Shown here: positions 27,305-36,961 of the stretch, piece after piece
Position numbering within the stretch: position 1 is the stretch's first letter
How the letters are laid out: the number at the start of each line of letters is the position of its first letter
NCBI RefSeq assembly: GCF_900105115.1
Contig: NZ_FNRV01000001.1
Coordinates: forward strand, 5,006,501-5,070,500
Reading direction: 5' to 3'
Source: Pseudomonas mohnii
GTDB lineage: Bacteria; Pseudomonadota; Gammaproteobacteria; Pseudomonadales; Pseudomonadaceae
Length of the DNA: 64,000 nucleotides
The notes under the pieces: generated by a model
Database searches by the model: none
The model's input: the letters and a program-made list of their open reading frames with translations, nothing else
What the model was told of the DNA's origin: nothing
Program-made: the position numbers and the translations under genes

Positions 27305-28081
27305 ATGTGTGAATTATTGGGCATGAGCGCCAATGTGCCGACCGATATTGTGTTCAGCTTCACCGGGTTGATGCAGCGTGGCGGCCGTACCGGTCCGCAT
27401 CGCGACGGCTGGGGCATCGCCTTCTATGAAGGCCGGGGCTTGCGTTTGTTCCAGGACCCGGCGGCGAGCTGCGAGTCGGAAGTCGCGAACCTGGTTCAGC
27501 GCTACCCGATCAAGAGCGAGGTCGTGATCGGGCATATCCGCCAGGCCAACGTCGGCAAGGTCTGCCTCTCCAATACCCACCCTTTCGTACGCGAGTTGTG
27601 GGGCCGTAACTGGTGTTTCGCCCATAACGGTCAACTGGCGGACTTTAATCCCGGCGCCAGTTTCTATCGTCCGGTGGGCGATACCGACAGCGAAGCGGCG
27701 TTCTGCGATTTGCTCAACCGCGTGCGTGCGGCATTCCCCGAGCCGGTCGAGGTCGAGGAACTGCTGCCCGACCTGGTGGCCGCGTGTGCCGAATATCGCA
27801 GCAAAGGCGTATTCAACTGCCTGCTCAGCGACGGCGACTGGCTGTTCTGCTATTGCTCCACCAAGCTGGCGCAGATCACCCGCCGAGCCCCGTTCGGCCC
27901 GGCGCGCCTGAAGGACGTCGATGTCATCGTCGACTTTCAGGCCGAAACCACCCCCAACGACGTGGTGACGGTGATCGCCACCGAACCCTTGACCGAAAAC
28001 GAAACCTGGACCCGCTACGAACCGGGCCAATGGAGCCTGTGGCGACGCGGCGAATGCGTCAGCCAGGGCAGGACCGAATAA
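27305..28081 (+). CDS. yafJ: Class II glutamine amidotransferase (YafJ)
   Basis: 258 residues. The N-terminal [10 protein letters not shown] puts the catalytic cysteine at position 2, exposed after Met removal. Other Ntn-hydrolase elements follow: [23 protein letters not shown], and FAHNGQL. It releases ammonia from glutamine or a related amide; no acceptor domain is fused, so the physiological reaction is unknown. Middle gene of a three-gene operon. Confidence 0.92.
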   Translation: MCELLGMSANVPTDIVFSFTGLMQRGGRTGPHRDGWGIAFYEGRGLRLFQDPAASCESEVANLVQRYPIKSEVVIGHIRQANVGKVCLSNTHPFVRELWGRNWCFAHNGQLADFNPGASFYRPVGDTDSEAAFCDLLNRVRAAFPEPVEVEELLPDLVAACAEYRSKGVFNCLLSDGDWLFCYCSTKLAQITRRAPFGPARLKDVDVIVDFQAETTPNDVVTVIATEPLTENETWTRYEPGQWSLWRRGECVSQGRTE

Positions 28082-28093
28082 GGATTCTTCCCC

Positions 28094-28636
28094 ATGTTGC
28101 TCAGTTACCTACGGCTGGTGTTGTTCGCGGCGGGCCTGTTGATCGGTGTCCAGGTGCCGGGGTTCATCAATGATTACGCCAAACGGGTCGAGGCCCATCT
28201 GATCGAAGCGCAGGCCAGCCTGAGCGGATTTCAGGGGACGGCCAATCAGTTCTTCAAAGGGGATATGCAGGCCCTGGTGGCCCATTATCGTGCCAGCGAA
28301 GACCCGATTTTCCGCAGTGACGCCGACAGCCTGAGCAACCTGCTGACCCGCCAACTGGCGCTGGACAAGCAGTTCCAGGCGATGCAGGGGCCTTGGTACA
28401 TCCGTTTCCTGCAAGTGGTGCTGGCCGCCGATCCCGACATTCGCAAGGAAACCTGGAATGGCTACAGCTACCAGATCCTGTTGACGCCGGAAGCGATGAT
28501 CTGGGGCATGAGCGGCGCGATGTTGCTGTCGTTCGGCCTGGAGTGCCTGTTCCGACTGATAGACTGGGTGGTGCTGGGCGGCAAGCGCTTGCGCCAGAGC
28601 CGGCCGATCGAAGAGCGGGATCTGCGGGGCTTGTGA
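28094..28636 (+). CDS. DUF2937 family membrane protein
   Basis: 180 residues, starting 13 bp after yafJ. One helix at the N-terminus (LRLVLFAAGLLIGVQVPGF), a central soluble region of about 100 residues and a second helix near residues 135-155 (MIWGMSGAMLLSFGLECLF). This matches DUF2937. Function unknown. Confidence 0.83.
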   Translation: MLLSYLRLVLFAAGLLIGVQVPGFINDYAKRVEAHLIEAQASLSGFQGTANQFFKGDMQALVAHYRASEDPIFRSDADSLSNLLTRQLALDKQFQAMQGPWYIRFLQVVLAADPDIRKETWNGYSYQILLTPEAMIWGMSGAMLLSFGLECLFRLIDWVVLGGKRLRQSRPIEERDLRGL

Positions 28637-28643
28637 ACAAGGC

Positions 28644-28679
28644 CCGTGTGGCGAGGGCGCTTGCTCCCTCGCCACACGG
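28644..28679. repeat. REP palindrome between convergent genes
   Basis: A 14-bp perfect stem (CCGTGTGGCGAGGG with CCCTCGCCACACGG) around an 8-nt loop sits in the 47-bp gap between the DUF2937 and LysR 3' ends, and probably acts as a bidirectional stop. Confidence 0.88.
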
Positions 28680-28683
28680 TTCG

Positions 28684-29598
28684 CTAGTCCGCCAGTACGA
28701 TGTAGCTTTCTCCCACCCTGCGCGCATACCCCTCCAGCACCTGCTGACATAACGCCACAATCTCCTCGACCCACTCCGCGCCCACCCGCCACGACACCAC
28801 CACCTGCAGATTCGGTGGACGTTGCTCGATGGCCAGCAAGGTCAGTTCCCCACGCGCCAGCTCCTCGGCCACCAGCACTGGCGGCAACGCACCAATCCCG
28901 AAGCCATCGCGCAACAATCGGGTGATCGCCGATACCGAGTTCACGCAATTGAGCCGCGGCGCCGTGACGCCATTGGCCTGCATCAGCGCGAGCACTTCCT
29001 GGTGCGGATGGGAGTTTTTCGAGTAGGTGATGATCCGTTCATTCGCCAGATCGGCGACGCCTGAATACTCACGGTTGTAGAGGGAATTGCTGGCGACGAT
29101 CCAGCCCATGGGATGGCTGGCCAATTCCAGGCTGCGGACGCTTTCCTGGCGTAACAGATCGGTTTGCAGGATCAAGTCGAGAAAACCTGTTTGCAGCTGA
29201 TCGCAGAGGTTCAGCGAGGTATCGGCCACCAGCTCGATTTCCACCAGGGGATAGTGATCGGTCATCTGCGCCACCAACGGGCTGAGCCAGGTGTGGATGA
29301 CCGTGTCCATCACACCGATGCGCACGCGTCCGGCCTTGCTCGAACGGTTCTCGATCGACTGCCGCAGCGCCTGCATGGTGTCCATCATCTGCTCGGCATA
29401 ATCGAGCACCTTCAAGCCTTCGGGCGTCAGGCTGACACCACGGGAATCGCGCAGAAACAGCTTCACGCCAAGCTCACTTTCGAGCACGGCGATGCGGCTG
29501 GAGATCGACGCCTGGGTGGTGAAGAGTTTGTCGGCGGTCAGGCGAAAGCTCTTGAGTCGGGCGACCCAGACGAAGGTCTCGAGAAACTTCAGGTTCAT
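28684..29598 (-). CDS. LysR-family regulator, probable controller of the 5-oxoprolinase module
   Basis: 304 residues. HTH region MNLKFLETFVWVARLKSFRLTA with TQASISSRIAVLE; effector domain from about residue 90. It is divergent from the MFS-pxpABC operon with a 159-bp gap between, the classic placement of a LysR regulator and its target. The ligand would then be 5-oxoproline or a related compound (inference). Confidence 0.87.
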   Translation of the reverse strand: MNLKFLETFVWVARLKSFRLTADKLFTTQASISSRIAVLESELGVKLFLRDSRGVSLTPEGLKVLDYAEQMMDTMQALRQSIENRSSKAGRVRIGVMDTVIHTWLSPLVAQMTDHYPLVEIELVADTSLNLCDQLQTGFLDLILQTDLLRQESVRSLELASHPMGWIVASNSLYNREYSGVADLANERIITYSKNSHPHQEVLALMQANGVTAPRLNCVNSVSAITRLLRDGFGIGALPPVLVAEELARGELTLLAIEQRPPNLQVVVSWRVGAEWVEEIVALCQQVLEGYARRVGESYIVLAD

Positions 29599-29757
29599 GG
29601 GGGCGGCTCGGGGGATAAAGATTTCTTATGTCTAGGGCGGGTTTTTATTAGTTGGACGCAGCAGGGCAAGCGGCCCAAAAATCGATGCATCCGGTTCCCA
29701 CGATAGGCGTCGTCGGGGCTCAGAACAATACCAATAAAATCAGCGCGGAGATTTGCC

Positions 29758-31044
29758 ATGAGTGCGCCCGACACCCCCTTCATCCCGAAAGCCGCGGCTC
29801 GTCCGGGACCTTTCGATTGGTATCGCAACATCAATCAGCAGGAACGTCGCACCTTCTGGAGCTGCAAGATCGGCTATGGCCTGGACGGCATGGACACCCA
29901 GATGCTCAGCTTCGTCGTGCCGACCCTGATTGCCATGTGGGGCATCACCACCGGGCAGGCCGGGCTGATTCACACCAGCACGCTGATCGCTTCGGCCATC
30001 GGCGGTTGGGTGGCCGGCATTCTCTCCGACCGCATCGGCCGCGTGCGTACCCTGCAACTGACGGTGTTGTGGTTTGCCTTCTTCACCTTCCTCTGCGGTT
30101 TTGCCCAGAACTACGAACAGCTGTTGATCGCCCGCACCCTGATGGGCTTCGGTTTCGGTGGCGAGTGGACGGCTGGCGCGGTCCTGATGGGTGAAGTGAT
30201 CCGCGCCCAGGATCGCGGCAAGGCCGTTGGCATGGTGCAATCCGGCTGGGCACTGGGTTGGGGGCTGACGGCCATTCTCTATGCGCTGTTGTTCTCGGTG
30301 TTGCCAGCAGAAGATGCCTGGCGCGCACTGTTCATTCTCGGCATCGTGCCGGCGATTTTCGTGATCTTCGTCCGTCGCCTGGTCAAGGACCCGGAAATCT
30401 ACCGCGAGGCCAAAGCCAGGCAGGAGCCGAGCAACCCGTCGAAGTTCTACGAGATCTTCGCGCCCGGCATGCTCTTCACCACGTTTCGCGCTTCACTGTT
30501 GACCACCGGCGCGTTGGGTGGCTACTACGCGATCACGTCCTGGTTGCCGACCTTCTTGAAGAACGAACGCGGTTTGAGCGTGCTCAATACGAGCGGTTAT
30601 CTGGCGATGGTGATCGTCGGGTCCTACGTGGGGTACGTCATCAGTGCCTACTTGACCGACATCCTTCGCCGCAAAAAGAACTTCATCCTGTTCGCGGTCG
30701 GCTCGTTCACCATTGTTCTGCTCTACACCCAACTGCCGGTCAGCAACGGTGTGATGCTCTGGCTGGGCTTTCCGCTGGGTTTCTTCGCCTCAGGCATCTT
30801 CAGCGGCATGGGCGCGTTCCTGACCGAGTTGTTTCCGACGCGGATTCGCGGTTCAGGCCAGGGCTTTTGCTACAACATCGGCCGGGCGCTGGCGGCGTTG
30901 TTCCCGCTGCTGATCGGTTTGCTCAGCCAGAAAGTACCGCTGAGTGTGGGAATCGGTGCCTTTGCGGCGGTTTCCTACGGTGTGGTGATCCTCGCGGCCC
31001 TGAGTTTGCCAGAAACCCGTGGCAAGCAACTCGACGCTCAGTAA
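29758..31044 (+). CDS. MFS transporter (aromatic acid:H+ symporter-like), probable 5-oxoproline uptake
   Basis: 428 residues and about 12 helices. The MFS signature between helices 2 and 3 is present (GWVAGILSDRIGRVRTL), as is RTLMGFGFGGEWTAGAVLMGE, typical of the AAHS/metabolite:H+ symporter branch. It is followed at 73 bp by pxpA, so a role in importing 5-oxoproline or a precursor is likely from context only. Confidence 0.85.
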   Translation: MSAPDTPFIPKAAARPGPFDWYRNINQQERRTFWSCKIGYGLDGMDTQMLSFVVPTLIAMWGITTGQAGLIHTSTLIASAIGGWVAGILSDRIGRVRTLQLTVLWFAFFTFLCGFAQNYEQLLIARTLMGFGFGGEWTAGAVLMGEVIRAQDRGKAVGMVQSGWALGWGLTAILYALLFSVLPAEDAWRALFILGIVPAIFVIFVRRLVKDPEIYREAKARQEPSNPSKFYEIFAPGMLFTTFRASLLTTGALGGYYAITSWLPTFLKNERGLSVLNTSGYLAMVIVGSYVGYVISAYLTDILRRKKNFILFAVGSFTIVLLYTQLPVSNGVMLWLGFPLGFFASGIFSGMGAFLTELFPTRIRGSGQGFCYNIGRALAALFPLLIGLLSQKVPLSVGIGAFAAVSYGVVILAALSLPETRGKQLDAQ

Positions 31045-31117
31045 CTGATAATCTGCGGGCCTGTCTTACAGATACGTCCCGCAGCTAAAAAGAAAAATGC
31101 CTACAGGAGTGTTCACC

Positions 31118-31870
31118 GTGAGCCGCCTGCTATTGAACTGCGACATCGGCGAGAGTTTCGGCAACTGGACCATGGGGCTCGACGCCGAGGTCATGCCGTT
31201 TATCGATTGCGCCAACATCGCCTGCGGCTTCCACGCCGGCGACCCGAGCATCATGCGCAAGACCGTCAGCCTGGCCCTCAGCCACGGCGTACAGATTGGC
31301 GCCCATCCCGCCTATCAGGACCTGGTGGGCTTCGGTCGCCGCTCCATGGCTTACGCCGCCCAGGAGCTCCAGGACATTCTGCATTACCAGATCGGCGCCC
31401 TCGATGGCATTTGCCGGGCCCAGGGCGGTCGGGTCAGTTACGTCAAACCCCACGGCGCGATGTACAACGACATGATGGCCAACCCGGCGCAATTGCGTGC
31501 GGTGTTGCAGGCCGTGGCCAGTTATGACCGCAGCTTGCCGTTGATGTTGATGGCCACCCGCGACAACAGCGCCGCGCAGCAGATGGGCGATGAATATGGC
31601 GTGACCCTGTGGTTCGAAGCCTTTGCCGATCGCGCCTACGACAGCGCCGGGATGCTGGTATCACGGCAACTGCCGGGCGCCGTGCACCATGATCCGGAGA
31701 GAATCATCGAGCAGGCGCTGATCATTGCCCGTGGCGACCACCTCACCGCCAGCGACGGCAGCGCCTTGCACTTGCAGGCCAACACCCTGTGCGTACACGG
31801 CGACAACGCCAGTTCGGTGGCCGCCGTGCGGCGCATCCGCGAGGCCTTGAATCAGCAGAGCGCGTCATGA
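31118..31870 (+). CDS. pxpA: 5-oxoprolinase subunit A (LamB/YcsF family)
   Basis: 250 residues. GTG 31118 has AGGAG eight bases upstream and begins the conserved [14 protein letters not shown]; the ATG seven codons earlier overlaps that ribosome site. Family motifs: [32 protein letters not shown] and [10 protein letters not shown]. With PxpB and PxpC it hydrolyses 5-oxoproline to glutamate with ATP. Coupled to pxpB by an ATGA overlap. Confidence 0.93.
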   Translation: MSRLLLNCDIGESFGNWTMGLDAEVMPFIDCANIACGFHAGDPSIMRKTVSLALSHGVQIGAHPAYQDLVGFGRRSMAYAAQELQDILHYQIGALDGICRAQGGRVSYVKPHGAMYNDMMANPAQLRAVLQAVASYDRSLPLMLMATRDNSAAQQMGDEYGVTLWFEAFADRAYDSAGMLVSRQLPGAVHHDPERIIEQALIIARGDHLTASDGSALHLQANTLCVHGDNASSVAAVRRIREALNQQSAS

Positions 31871-32571
31871 AACTGCGGGTGGAAGTGGTCGCGCTGGATT
31901 GTCTGATGGTGCGTCTGTTCGATGAAATCGCCGAAGCCAACATGCCGTGGATGCTCGCCGCCAGCGAAAATCTGCGCAGCGCTTTCGGTGAACATCTGAT
32001 CGATCTGGTGCCGTCCTACACCACGCTGATGGTGCATTACGACCTTGTCGCGATGAGTCCGGCCCAGGCACGGGAGGTGATTGCCGAAGCCTTGATCGAT
32101 CTGTCGCCCAACGCCCGTACCCGTGGCTCCTGCCATGTGCTGCCAGTCTGGTACGACTTGAGCGTCGGCCCGGAGCTGAGCCTGTTGTCACAGCGCAGCG
32201 GGTTGACGGTGGCGCAGGTGATCCGTCGGCACAGCCAGCGTGAGTATCAGGTGTTTGCCCTGGGTTTCGCGCCGGGCTTCGCTTTCATGGGGCTGGTGGA
32301 AGAGGTGCTGGCTGCGCCGCGCCTGGACACCCCGCGCAAGAAAGTTGCCGCTGGCAGTGTCGGCATCGCTGAACGGCAGACCGCCGCCTACCCGGTGGTG
32401 TCGCCGGGGGGCTGGAACCTGATCGGTCGCACGCCGGCCAAGTTGTTCGATCGTCACCGCGACGGCTACAGCCTGATGCAGCCGGGCGATACCGTGCGTT
32501 TCGAAGCGGTGGATCACGCCGAGTTCATTAACCTGGGCGGTGATGACACGCCATTGGAGGGCCAGGCATGA
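31867..32571 (+). CDS. pxpB: 5-oxoprolinase subunit B
   Basis: 234 residues starting at the ATG that overlaps the pxpA stop. Motifs [10 protein letters not shown] and [29 protein letters not shown] segments ([19 protein letters not shown]) identify the KipI/PxpB (carboxyltransferase C/D) family. It forms a complex with PxpC that phosphorylates the substrate. Overlaps pxpC by ATGA. Confidence 0.93.
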   Translation: MKLRVEVVALDCLMVRLFDEIAEANMPWMLAASENLRSAFGEHLIDLVPSYTTLMVHYDLVAMSPAQAREVIAEALIDLSPNARTRGSCHVLPVWYDLSVGPELSLLSQRSGLTVAQVIRRHSQREYQVFALGFAPGFAFMGLVEEVLAAPRLDTPRKKVAAGSVGIAERQTAAYPVVSPGGWNLIGRTPAKLFDRHRDGYSLMQPGDTVRFEAVDHAEFINLGGDDTPLEGQA

Positions 32572-33488
32572 GCCGTCTGACGATTGAAGCCAGTACGCCG
32601 CTGTGCCTGTTGCAGGACGCCGGGCGCTTTGGCGTGCGGCACCTGGGCGTGACCCAGGGCGGTGGGCTGGATTGGCGTTCGCTGTCCTGGGCCAACTGGC
32701 TGCTGGGCAACCGGCTGGATGCACCGGTGATCGAAATCACCCTCGGCGGGTTCACCGTGGTGGCCGAGGATGATTGCGTGCTGGCGCTGGCCGGGGCCGA
32801 TCTTGGCGCGCAGGTGGACGGTGAGGCGCTGGCGCCGTGGCGCAGCTTCAGGCTGCACAAAGGCCAACGACTGCAATTCACCCAGCCGTTGCTCGGTGCC
32901 CGGGCCTATCTGGCCGCGCCGGGCGGGTTTGATGCGCCGAAGGTGTTGGGGAGCAGCGCGACGGTGGTGCGCGAAGCACTCGGTGGCCTGGATGGCATGG
33001 GCCGCCCGTTGGGCAAGGATGACTCGCTCGGTTATTCGGGCAACTCGGTGATGCTGCTGCGGCAGTTGCCGGCGGACCTGCGACCGGATCTGCAGCTGGA
33101 GGCGCCGCTGGATCTGGTGTTGGGGGCGCAAGTCGGTGAGTTCAGCGGCCAGAGCCTGTTCGACGCGTTCAACAACCCATGGCGCCTGGACAGTCGCGCC
33201 GACCGGATGGGCATTCGCCTGCTGGGCACGGCGTTGCAGTACCAGGGCAAGCCGATGATTTCCGAAGGCATCCCGCTGGGCGCCGTTCAGGTGCCACCGG
33301 ACGGGCAGCCGATCGTGCTGCTCAATGATCGGCAGACCATTGGCGGCTATCCACGATTGGGGGCGTTGACGCCATTGGCGCTGGCGCAGCTGGCGCAGTG
33401 CCTGCCGGGTGCGCAGGTGCGGTTGCGGCCGGTGGTGCAGGACGTGGCGCACCGTGAGCACATCGATTACCTGCGCCGGTTCAGTTGA
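32568..33488 (+). CDS. pxpC: 5-oxoprolinase subunit C (biotin-dependent carboxyltransferase-like)
   Basis: 306 residues. Motifs LLQDAGRFGVRHLGVTQGG, then SRADRMGIRLLG and TIGGYPRLG are those of the KipA/PxpC (carboxyltransferase A/B) family. Last gene of the MFS-pxpABC operon; a REP palindrome follows 6 bp after the stop. Confidence 0.93.
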   Translation: MSRLTIEASTPLCLLQDAGRFGVRHLGVTQGGGLDWRSLSWANWLLGNRLDAPVIEITLGGFTVVAEDDCVLALAGADLGAQVDGEALAPWRSFRLHKGQRLQFTQPLLGARAYLAAPGGFDAPKVLGSSATVVREALGGLDGMGRPLGKDDSLGYSGNSVMLLRQLPADLRPDLQLEAPLDLVLGAQVGEFSGQSLFDAFNNPWRLDSRADRMGIRLLGTALQYQGKPMISEGIPLGAVQVPPDGQPIVLLNDRQTIGGYPRLGALTPLALAQLAQCLPGAQVRLRPVVQDVAHREHIDYLRRFS

Positions 33489-33494
33489 CCCAGG

Positions 33495-33520
33495 TAGGAG
33501 CTGGCAAGCCAGCTCCTACA
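33495..33520. repeat. REP palindrome between convergent genes
   Basis: An 11-bp perfect stem (GTAGGAGCTGG with CCAGCTCCTAC) with a 4-nt loop between pxpC and the VWA gene; it may stop transcription from both sides. Confidence 0.88.
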
Positions 33521-33531
33521 GGGCAGTAGGA

Positions 33532-34710
33532 TTACTTGGACAGAAACCGCATCCCTTCCTCCAACCCGCGAAGGGTCAGTGGATACATCTGGTCCTCGAT
33601 CAAGTCCCGCACAATGTTGGTCGAGGAGGTGTAGCCCCAGGTGTCTTTCGGATACGGGTTGATCCAGATGAGCTTCTTGTACTTCTCCTTGAACCGCTGC
33701 ATCCACACGTAGCCGGCTTCTTCGTTCCAGTGCTCGACGCTGCCGCCGGGCTGGGTGATTTCGTAGGGCGCCATGGCGGCGTCACCGATGAAGATCACTT
33801 TGTAGTCGGCACCGTACTTGTGCAGCACGTCCTGGGTCGATGTACGCTCGGAAGTGCGGCGCATGTTGTTCTTCCACACCGATTCATAAATGAAGTTGTG
33901 GAAATAGTAATACTCCAGATGCTTGAACTCGGTCTTGCAGGCCGAGAACAGTTCTTCGCAGATCTTCACATGGGCGTCCATCGAACCGCCGATGTCGAAC
34001 AGCAGCAACAACTTCACCGTGTTGCGTCGCTCGGGACGCATCTGGATGTTCAGCAGGCCGGCGTCCTTGGCGGTGTGATCGATGGTGCCGTCGATGTCCA
34101 GTTCTTCGGCTGCCCCCTGGCGGGCAAACTTGCGCAGGCGGCGCAGGGCCACCTTGATATTGCGCGTGCCCAGTTCGACCGAATCGTCGAGGTTCTTGTA
34201 TTCGCGCTGGTCCCAGACCTTGACCGCCTTGCCTTGGCGCTTGCCGGCATCGCCGACCCGAATGCCCTCCGGGTTGAACCCGCCGGAGCCGAACGGGCTG
34301 GTGCCGCCAGTGCCGATCCACTTGTTGCCGCCGGCATGGCGTTCCTTTTGCTCTTCCAGGCGCTTCTTGAACTCTTCGATCAGCTTGTCCAGACCGCCGA
34401 GGGACTGAATCGCCGCCCGCTCTTCATCGGTCAGGGAACGTTCGAATTCCTTGCGCAGCCAGTCTTCGGGGATCAGGGCCTGCAAATGGTCGTCGAGTTT
34501 TTCCAGGCCGTTGAAGTACGCCCCGAAGGCCCGGTCGAACTTGTCGAAATGCTTTTCGTCCTTTACCAGGATCGCCCGGGACAAGTAATAGAACTCGTCC
34601 ATGTCGGCGAAGGTCACGCGCTGTTTCAGCGCGTTGATCAGGTCCAGCAGCTCGCGCACCGAGACCGGGACCTTGGCTGCGCGCATTTCATTGAACAGAT
34701 TGAGCAGCAT
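33532..34710 (-). CDS. VWA-domain protein (CoxE-like) paired with a MoxR ATPase
   Basis: 392 residues. A helical N-terminal part (about 1-130) and a Gly-rich linker precede a C-terminal von Willebrand A domain: LLLLFDIGGSMDAHV carries the metal-site aspartate but reads DIGGS where the usual motif is DxSxS, so one serine ligand is replaced. Such proteins act with MoxR-type ATPases, probably in assembling or inserting metal cofactors. It starts 18 bp after the MoxR gene, one operon. Confidence 0.86.
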   Translation of the reverse strand: MLLNLFNEMRAAKVPVSVRELLDLINALKQRVTFADMDEFYYLSRAILVKDEKHFDKFDRAFGAYFNGLEKLDDHLQALIPEDWLRKEFERSLTDEERAAIQSLGGLDKLIEEFKKRLEEQKERHAGGNKWIGTGGTSPFGSGGFNPEGIRVGDAGKRQGKAVKVWDQREYKNLDDSVELGTRNIKVALRRLRKFARQGAAEELDIDGTIDHTAKDAGLLNIQMRPERRNTVKLLLLFDIGGSMDAHVKICEELFSACKTEFKHLEYYYFHNFIYESVWKNNMRRTSERTSTQDVLHKYGADYKVIFIGDAAMAPYEITQPGGSVEHWNEEAGYVWMQRFKEKYKKLIWINPYPKDTWGYTSSTNIVRDLIEDQMYPLTLRGLEEGMRFLSK

Positions 34711-34728
34711 GGCATTTGCCCCAGATGA

Positions 34729-35574
34729 TCAACGACTGCCGCGACGGCTCATGAACGCCAGGCGCTCAAGCAGTTGCACGTCCTGTTCGTTTTTCACCAA
34801 GGCGCCGGCCAGCGGCGGGATGGCCTTGGTCGGATCGCGTTCGCGCAGCACGGCTTCACCGATATTGTCGGCCATCAGCAGTTTCAGCCAGTCCACCAGT
34901 TCGGAGGTCGATGGCTTCTTCTTCAGGCCCGGTACCTTGCGCACGTCGAAGAACACGTCGAGGGCTTCGCTGACCAGGTCTTTCTTGATGTCCGGGTAGT
35001 GCACGTCGACGATTTTCTGCAGTGTGACGCGGTCGGGGAACGCGATGTAGTGGAAGAAGCAGCGGCGCAGGAAGGCGTCCGGCAGTTCTTTTTCGTTGTT
35101 GGAGGTAATGATGATGATCGGGCGTTTCTTGGCCTTGATCGTCTCGTCGATCTCGTAAACGTAGAACTCCATCTTGTCGAGTTCTTGCAGCAGGTCGTTA
35201 GGGAACTCGATGTCGGCCTTGTCGATTTCGTCGATCAGCAGGATCACCCGCTCTTCGGATTCGAAGGCTTCCCAGAGCTTGCCCTTTTTCAGGTAGTTGC
35301 GTACGTCGTGGACTTTTTCGTTGCCCAGTTGCGAATCACGCAGGCGGCTGACCGCGTCGTACTCGTACAGGCCTTGATGGGCCTTGGTGGTGGACTTGAT
35401 GTGCCAGGTGATCAGCTTGGCGCCAAAGGATTCGGCCAGTTGCTCGGCGAGCATGGTCTTGCCGGTGCCCGGTTCGCCCTTGACCAGCAACGGCCGCTCC
35501 AGGGTGATGGCGGCATTGACCGCCAGCTTCAGGTCATCGGTGGCGACGTAGGCCTGGGTGCCTTCGAACTTCAT
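34729..35574 (-). CDS. MoxR-family AAA+ ATPase
   Basis: 281 residues. Walker A GEPGTGKTMLAE (about residue 37), Walker B VILLIDEIDKAD, sensor 1 IIITSNNEKELPDAFLRRC. This is the AAA+ pattern of MoxR ATPases, which act as chaperones with VWA partners. First gene of a two-gene operon with the VWA protein. The client is unknown. Confidence 0.92.
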   Translation of the reverse strand: MKFEGTQAYVATDDLKLAVNAAITLERPLLVKGEPGTGKTMLAEQLAESFGAKLITWHIKSTTKAHQGLYEYDAVSRLRDSQLGNEKVHDVRNYLKKGKLWEAFESEERVILLIDEIDKADIEFPNDLLQELDKMEFYVYEIDETIKAKKRPIIIITSNNEKELPDAFLRRCFFHYIAFPDRVTLQKIVDVHYPDIKKDLVSEALDVFFDVRKVPGLKKKPSTSELVDWLKLLMADNIGEAVLRERDPTKAIPPLAGALVKNEQDVQLLERLAFMSRRGSR

Positions 35575-35757
35575 CTGCTAATCCTCGAACGGTAACGCCG
35601 ACCTGAACGAGGCAGGGCGGGGCGCAATAAAATGGGTCAACCCCGACTATAACGCGGTGCCCGGTCGACTGTGAACGCAGACGGCTTATTCAGTCTCTGA
35701 ATGGAGCGTCACATCCTGACTGGGTCGCGGCGGTTACCGGGCATGTCCATCTGGATA

Positions 35758-36834
35758 TTAACCGGCATCCGGCTTCGGTCGTTCGTAGCGGGCATTGAAT
35801 GCCTGAATGAATCCATTACGTAAAATCTGCAAAAACGCCTGGAACGCGCTGACATCTTGTTGATGTACGTTGCCACTGAGTTCAACCCGGGTGGCAAACT
35901 GGTTCTTGCCCTGGTTTTTCAGCACGGTCTCGGAGCCTCCGACGATGGCCTCCCAGATGGAGCGGAAAATCCCTTTGTCCTTGTTTTCCACATCCTGCTG
36001 CCAGTTGAACACGTCGACATCCCTGAGCAGCGGTTTGATATAGCCCGTCAATTTGGCCTTTTTGGCCTGTGCTTCAATGACCACGTCGCCATGGCCGCCA
36101 TTGAAATCGAACTTGCCGTAGGCCGAAGCGAAGTCGTTCATGCGCTTGAGTTCGATGTCCTTGGCCCGCAGGCGAAACTCGAAGTCTTCGAAATTGCTCA
36201 ACGGGTCGAAGGTCGCGGTGGTTTCCAGTGGCGCATGCCCCAGCAACAGGGCTTTCCCTTCGAAGCGGGCGTCGCGTTTGCCTTCGGTATCCACCACGTT
36301 GGTCAGGTTGTAGATGCTGGCGTTGACCTTGGTGGCGTTCATGTTCACCGGGGGTTTGGAATTGAAGTTGCGGAAGCTGATCTTGCCGTCATCGATTCGC
36401 ACTTCATTCAGCGTGATCGGCAGCAATTTGCCCAGTTGGGCGCGCCAGTCGGTGCCCCGGCCCGTCTGGGAGTTCTGCTTGTTGGCACCGCCATCGACGA
36501 AGTTCACCTCGGGGTTGATGAACTGCACCTGTGCCACCACCGCATGGTCGTACCACAGCGAATGCCAACTGACCGAGAGGTCGATCAGCGGCGCATTGAC
36601 GAACGGTACTGGCACCTTGCCGTCGACTTTGACGATTTTCAGGCCGTTGATTTTGTAGGCGCCGCGCCATAAGGCCAGGTCCACGTCAGTGACTTGCCCA
36701 CGGTATTCGCCCATGTCCGCCAACTTGTCGTTAAGGTAATTGCGCACCAGGTAGGGCAGGGCGATGTGCAGGGCAACCAACAGTACGACGAGGCCTGCGA
36801 AGGTCCATAGGGGCCAGCTGTATCGACGTTTCAT
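35758..36834 (-). CDS. DUF748 family membrane-anchored protein (AsmA-like)
   Basis: 358 residues from ATG 36834 (GAGAA upstream); the frame stays open a further 240 bases without a better start. One N-terminal helix (WTFAGLVVLLVALHIALPYLV) anchors a long periplasmic beta-rich domain with SWHSLWYDHAVVAQVQFINPE and VRIDDGKISFRNF, the DUF748 pattern. Related AsmA-like proteins bridge the envelope and affect lipid transport or outer membrane assembly; this role is inferred. Confidence 0.82.
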   Translation of the reverse strand: MKRRYSWPLWTFAGLVVLLVALHIALPYLVRNYLNDKLADMGEYRGQVTDVDLALWRGAYKINGLKIVKVDGKVPVPFVNAPLIDLSVSWHSLWYDHAVVAQVQFINPEVNFVDGGANKQNSQTGRGTDWRAQLGKLLPITLNEVRIDDGKISFRNFNSKPPVNMNATKVNASIYNLTNVVDTEGKRDARFEGKALLLGHAPLETTATFDPLSNFEDFEFRLRAKDIELKRMNDFASAYGKFDFNGGHGDVVIEAQAKKAKLTGYIKPLLRDVDVFNWQQDVENKDKGIFRSIWEAIVGGSETVLKNQGKNQFATRVELSGNVHQQDVSAFQAFLQILRNGFIQAFNARYERPKPDAG

Positions 36835-36961
36835 GATGGCAATTCTCTGGCGAACTATAGCGATTGACTGCGCCGGCCCGCGGACGTTCGCCTGACTGGA
36901 CGCCCACGACCAACAGGCATACCTTTGTGCGCTTATCAAATGCTGTAGTAAGGACCCAGTC

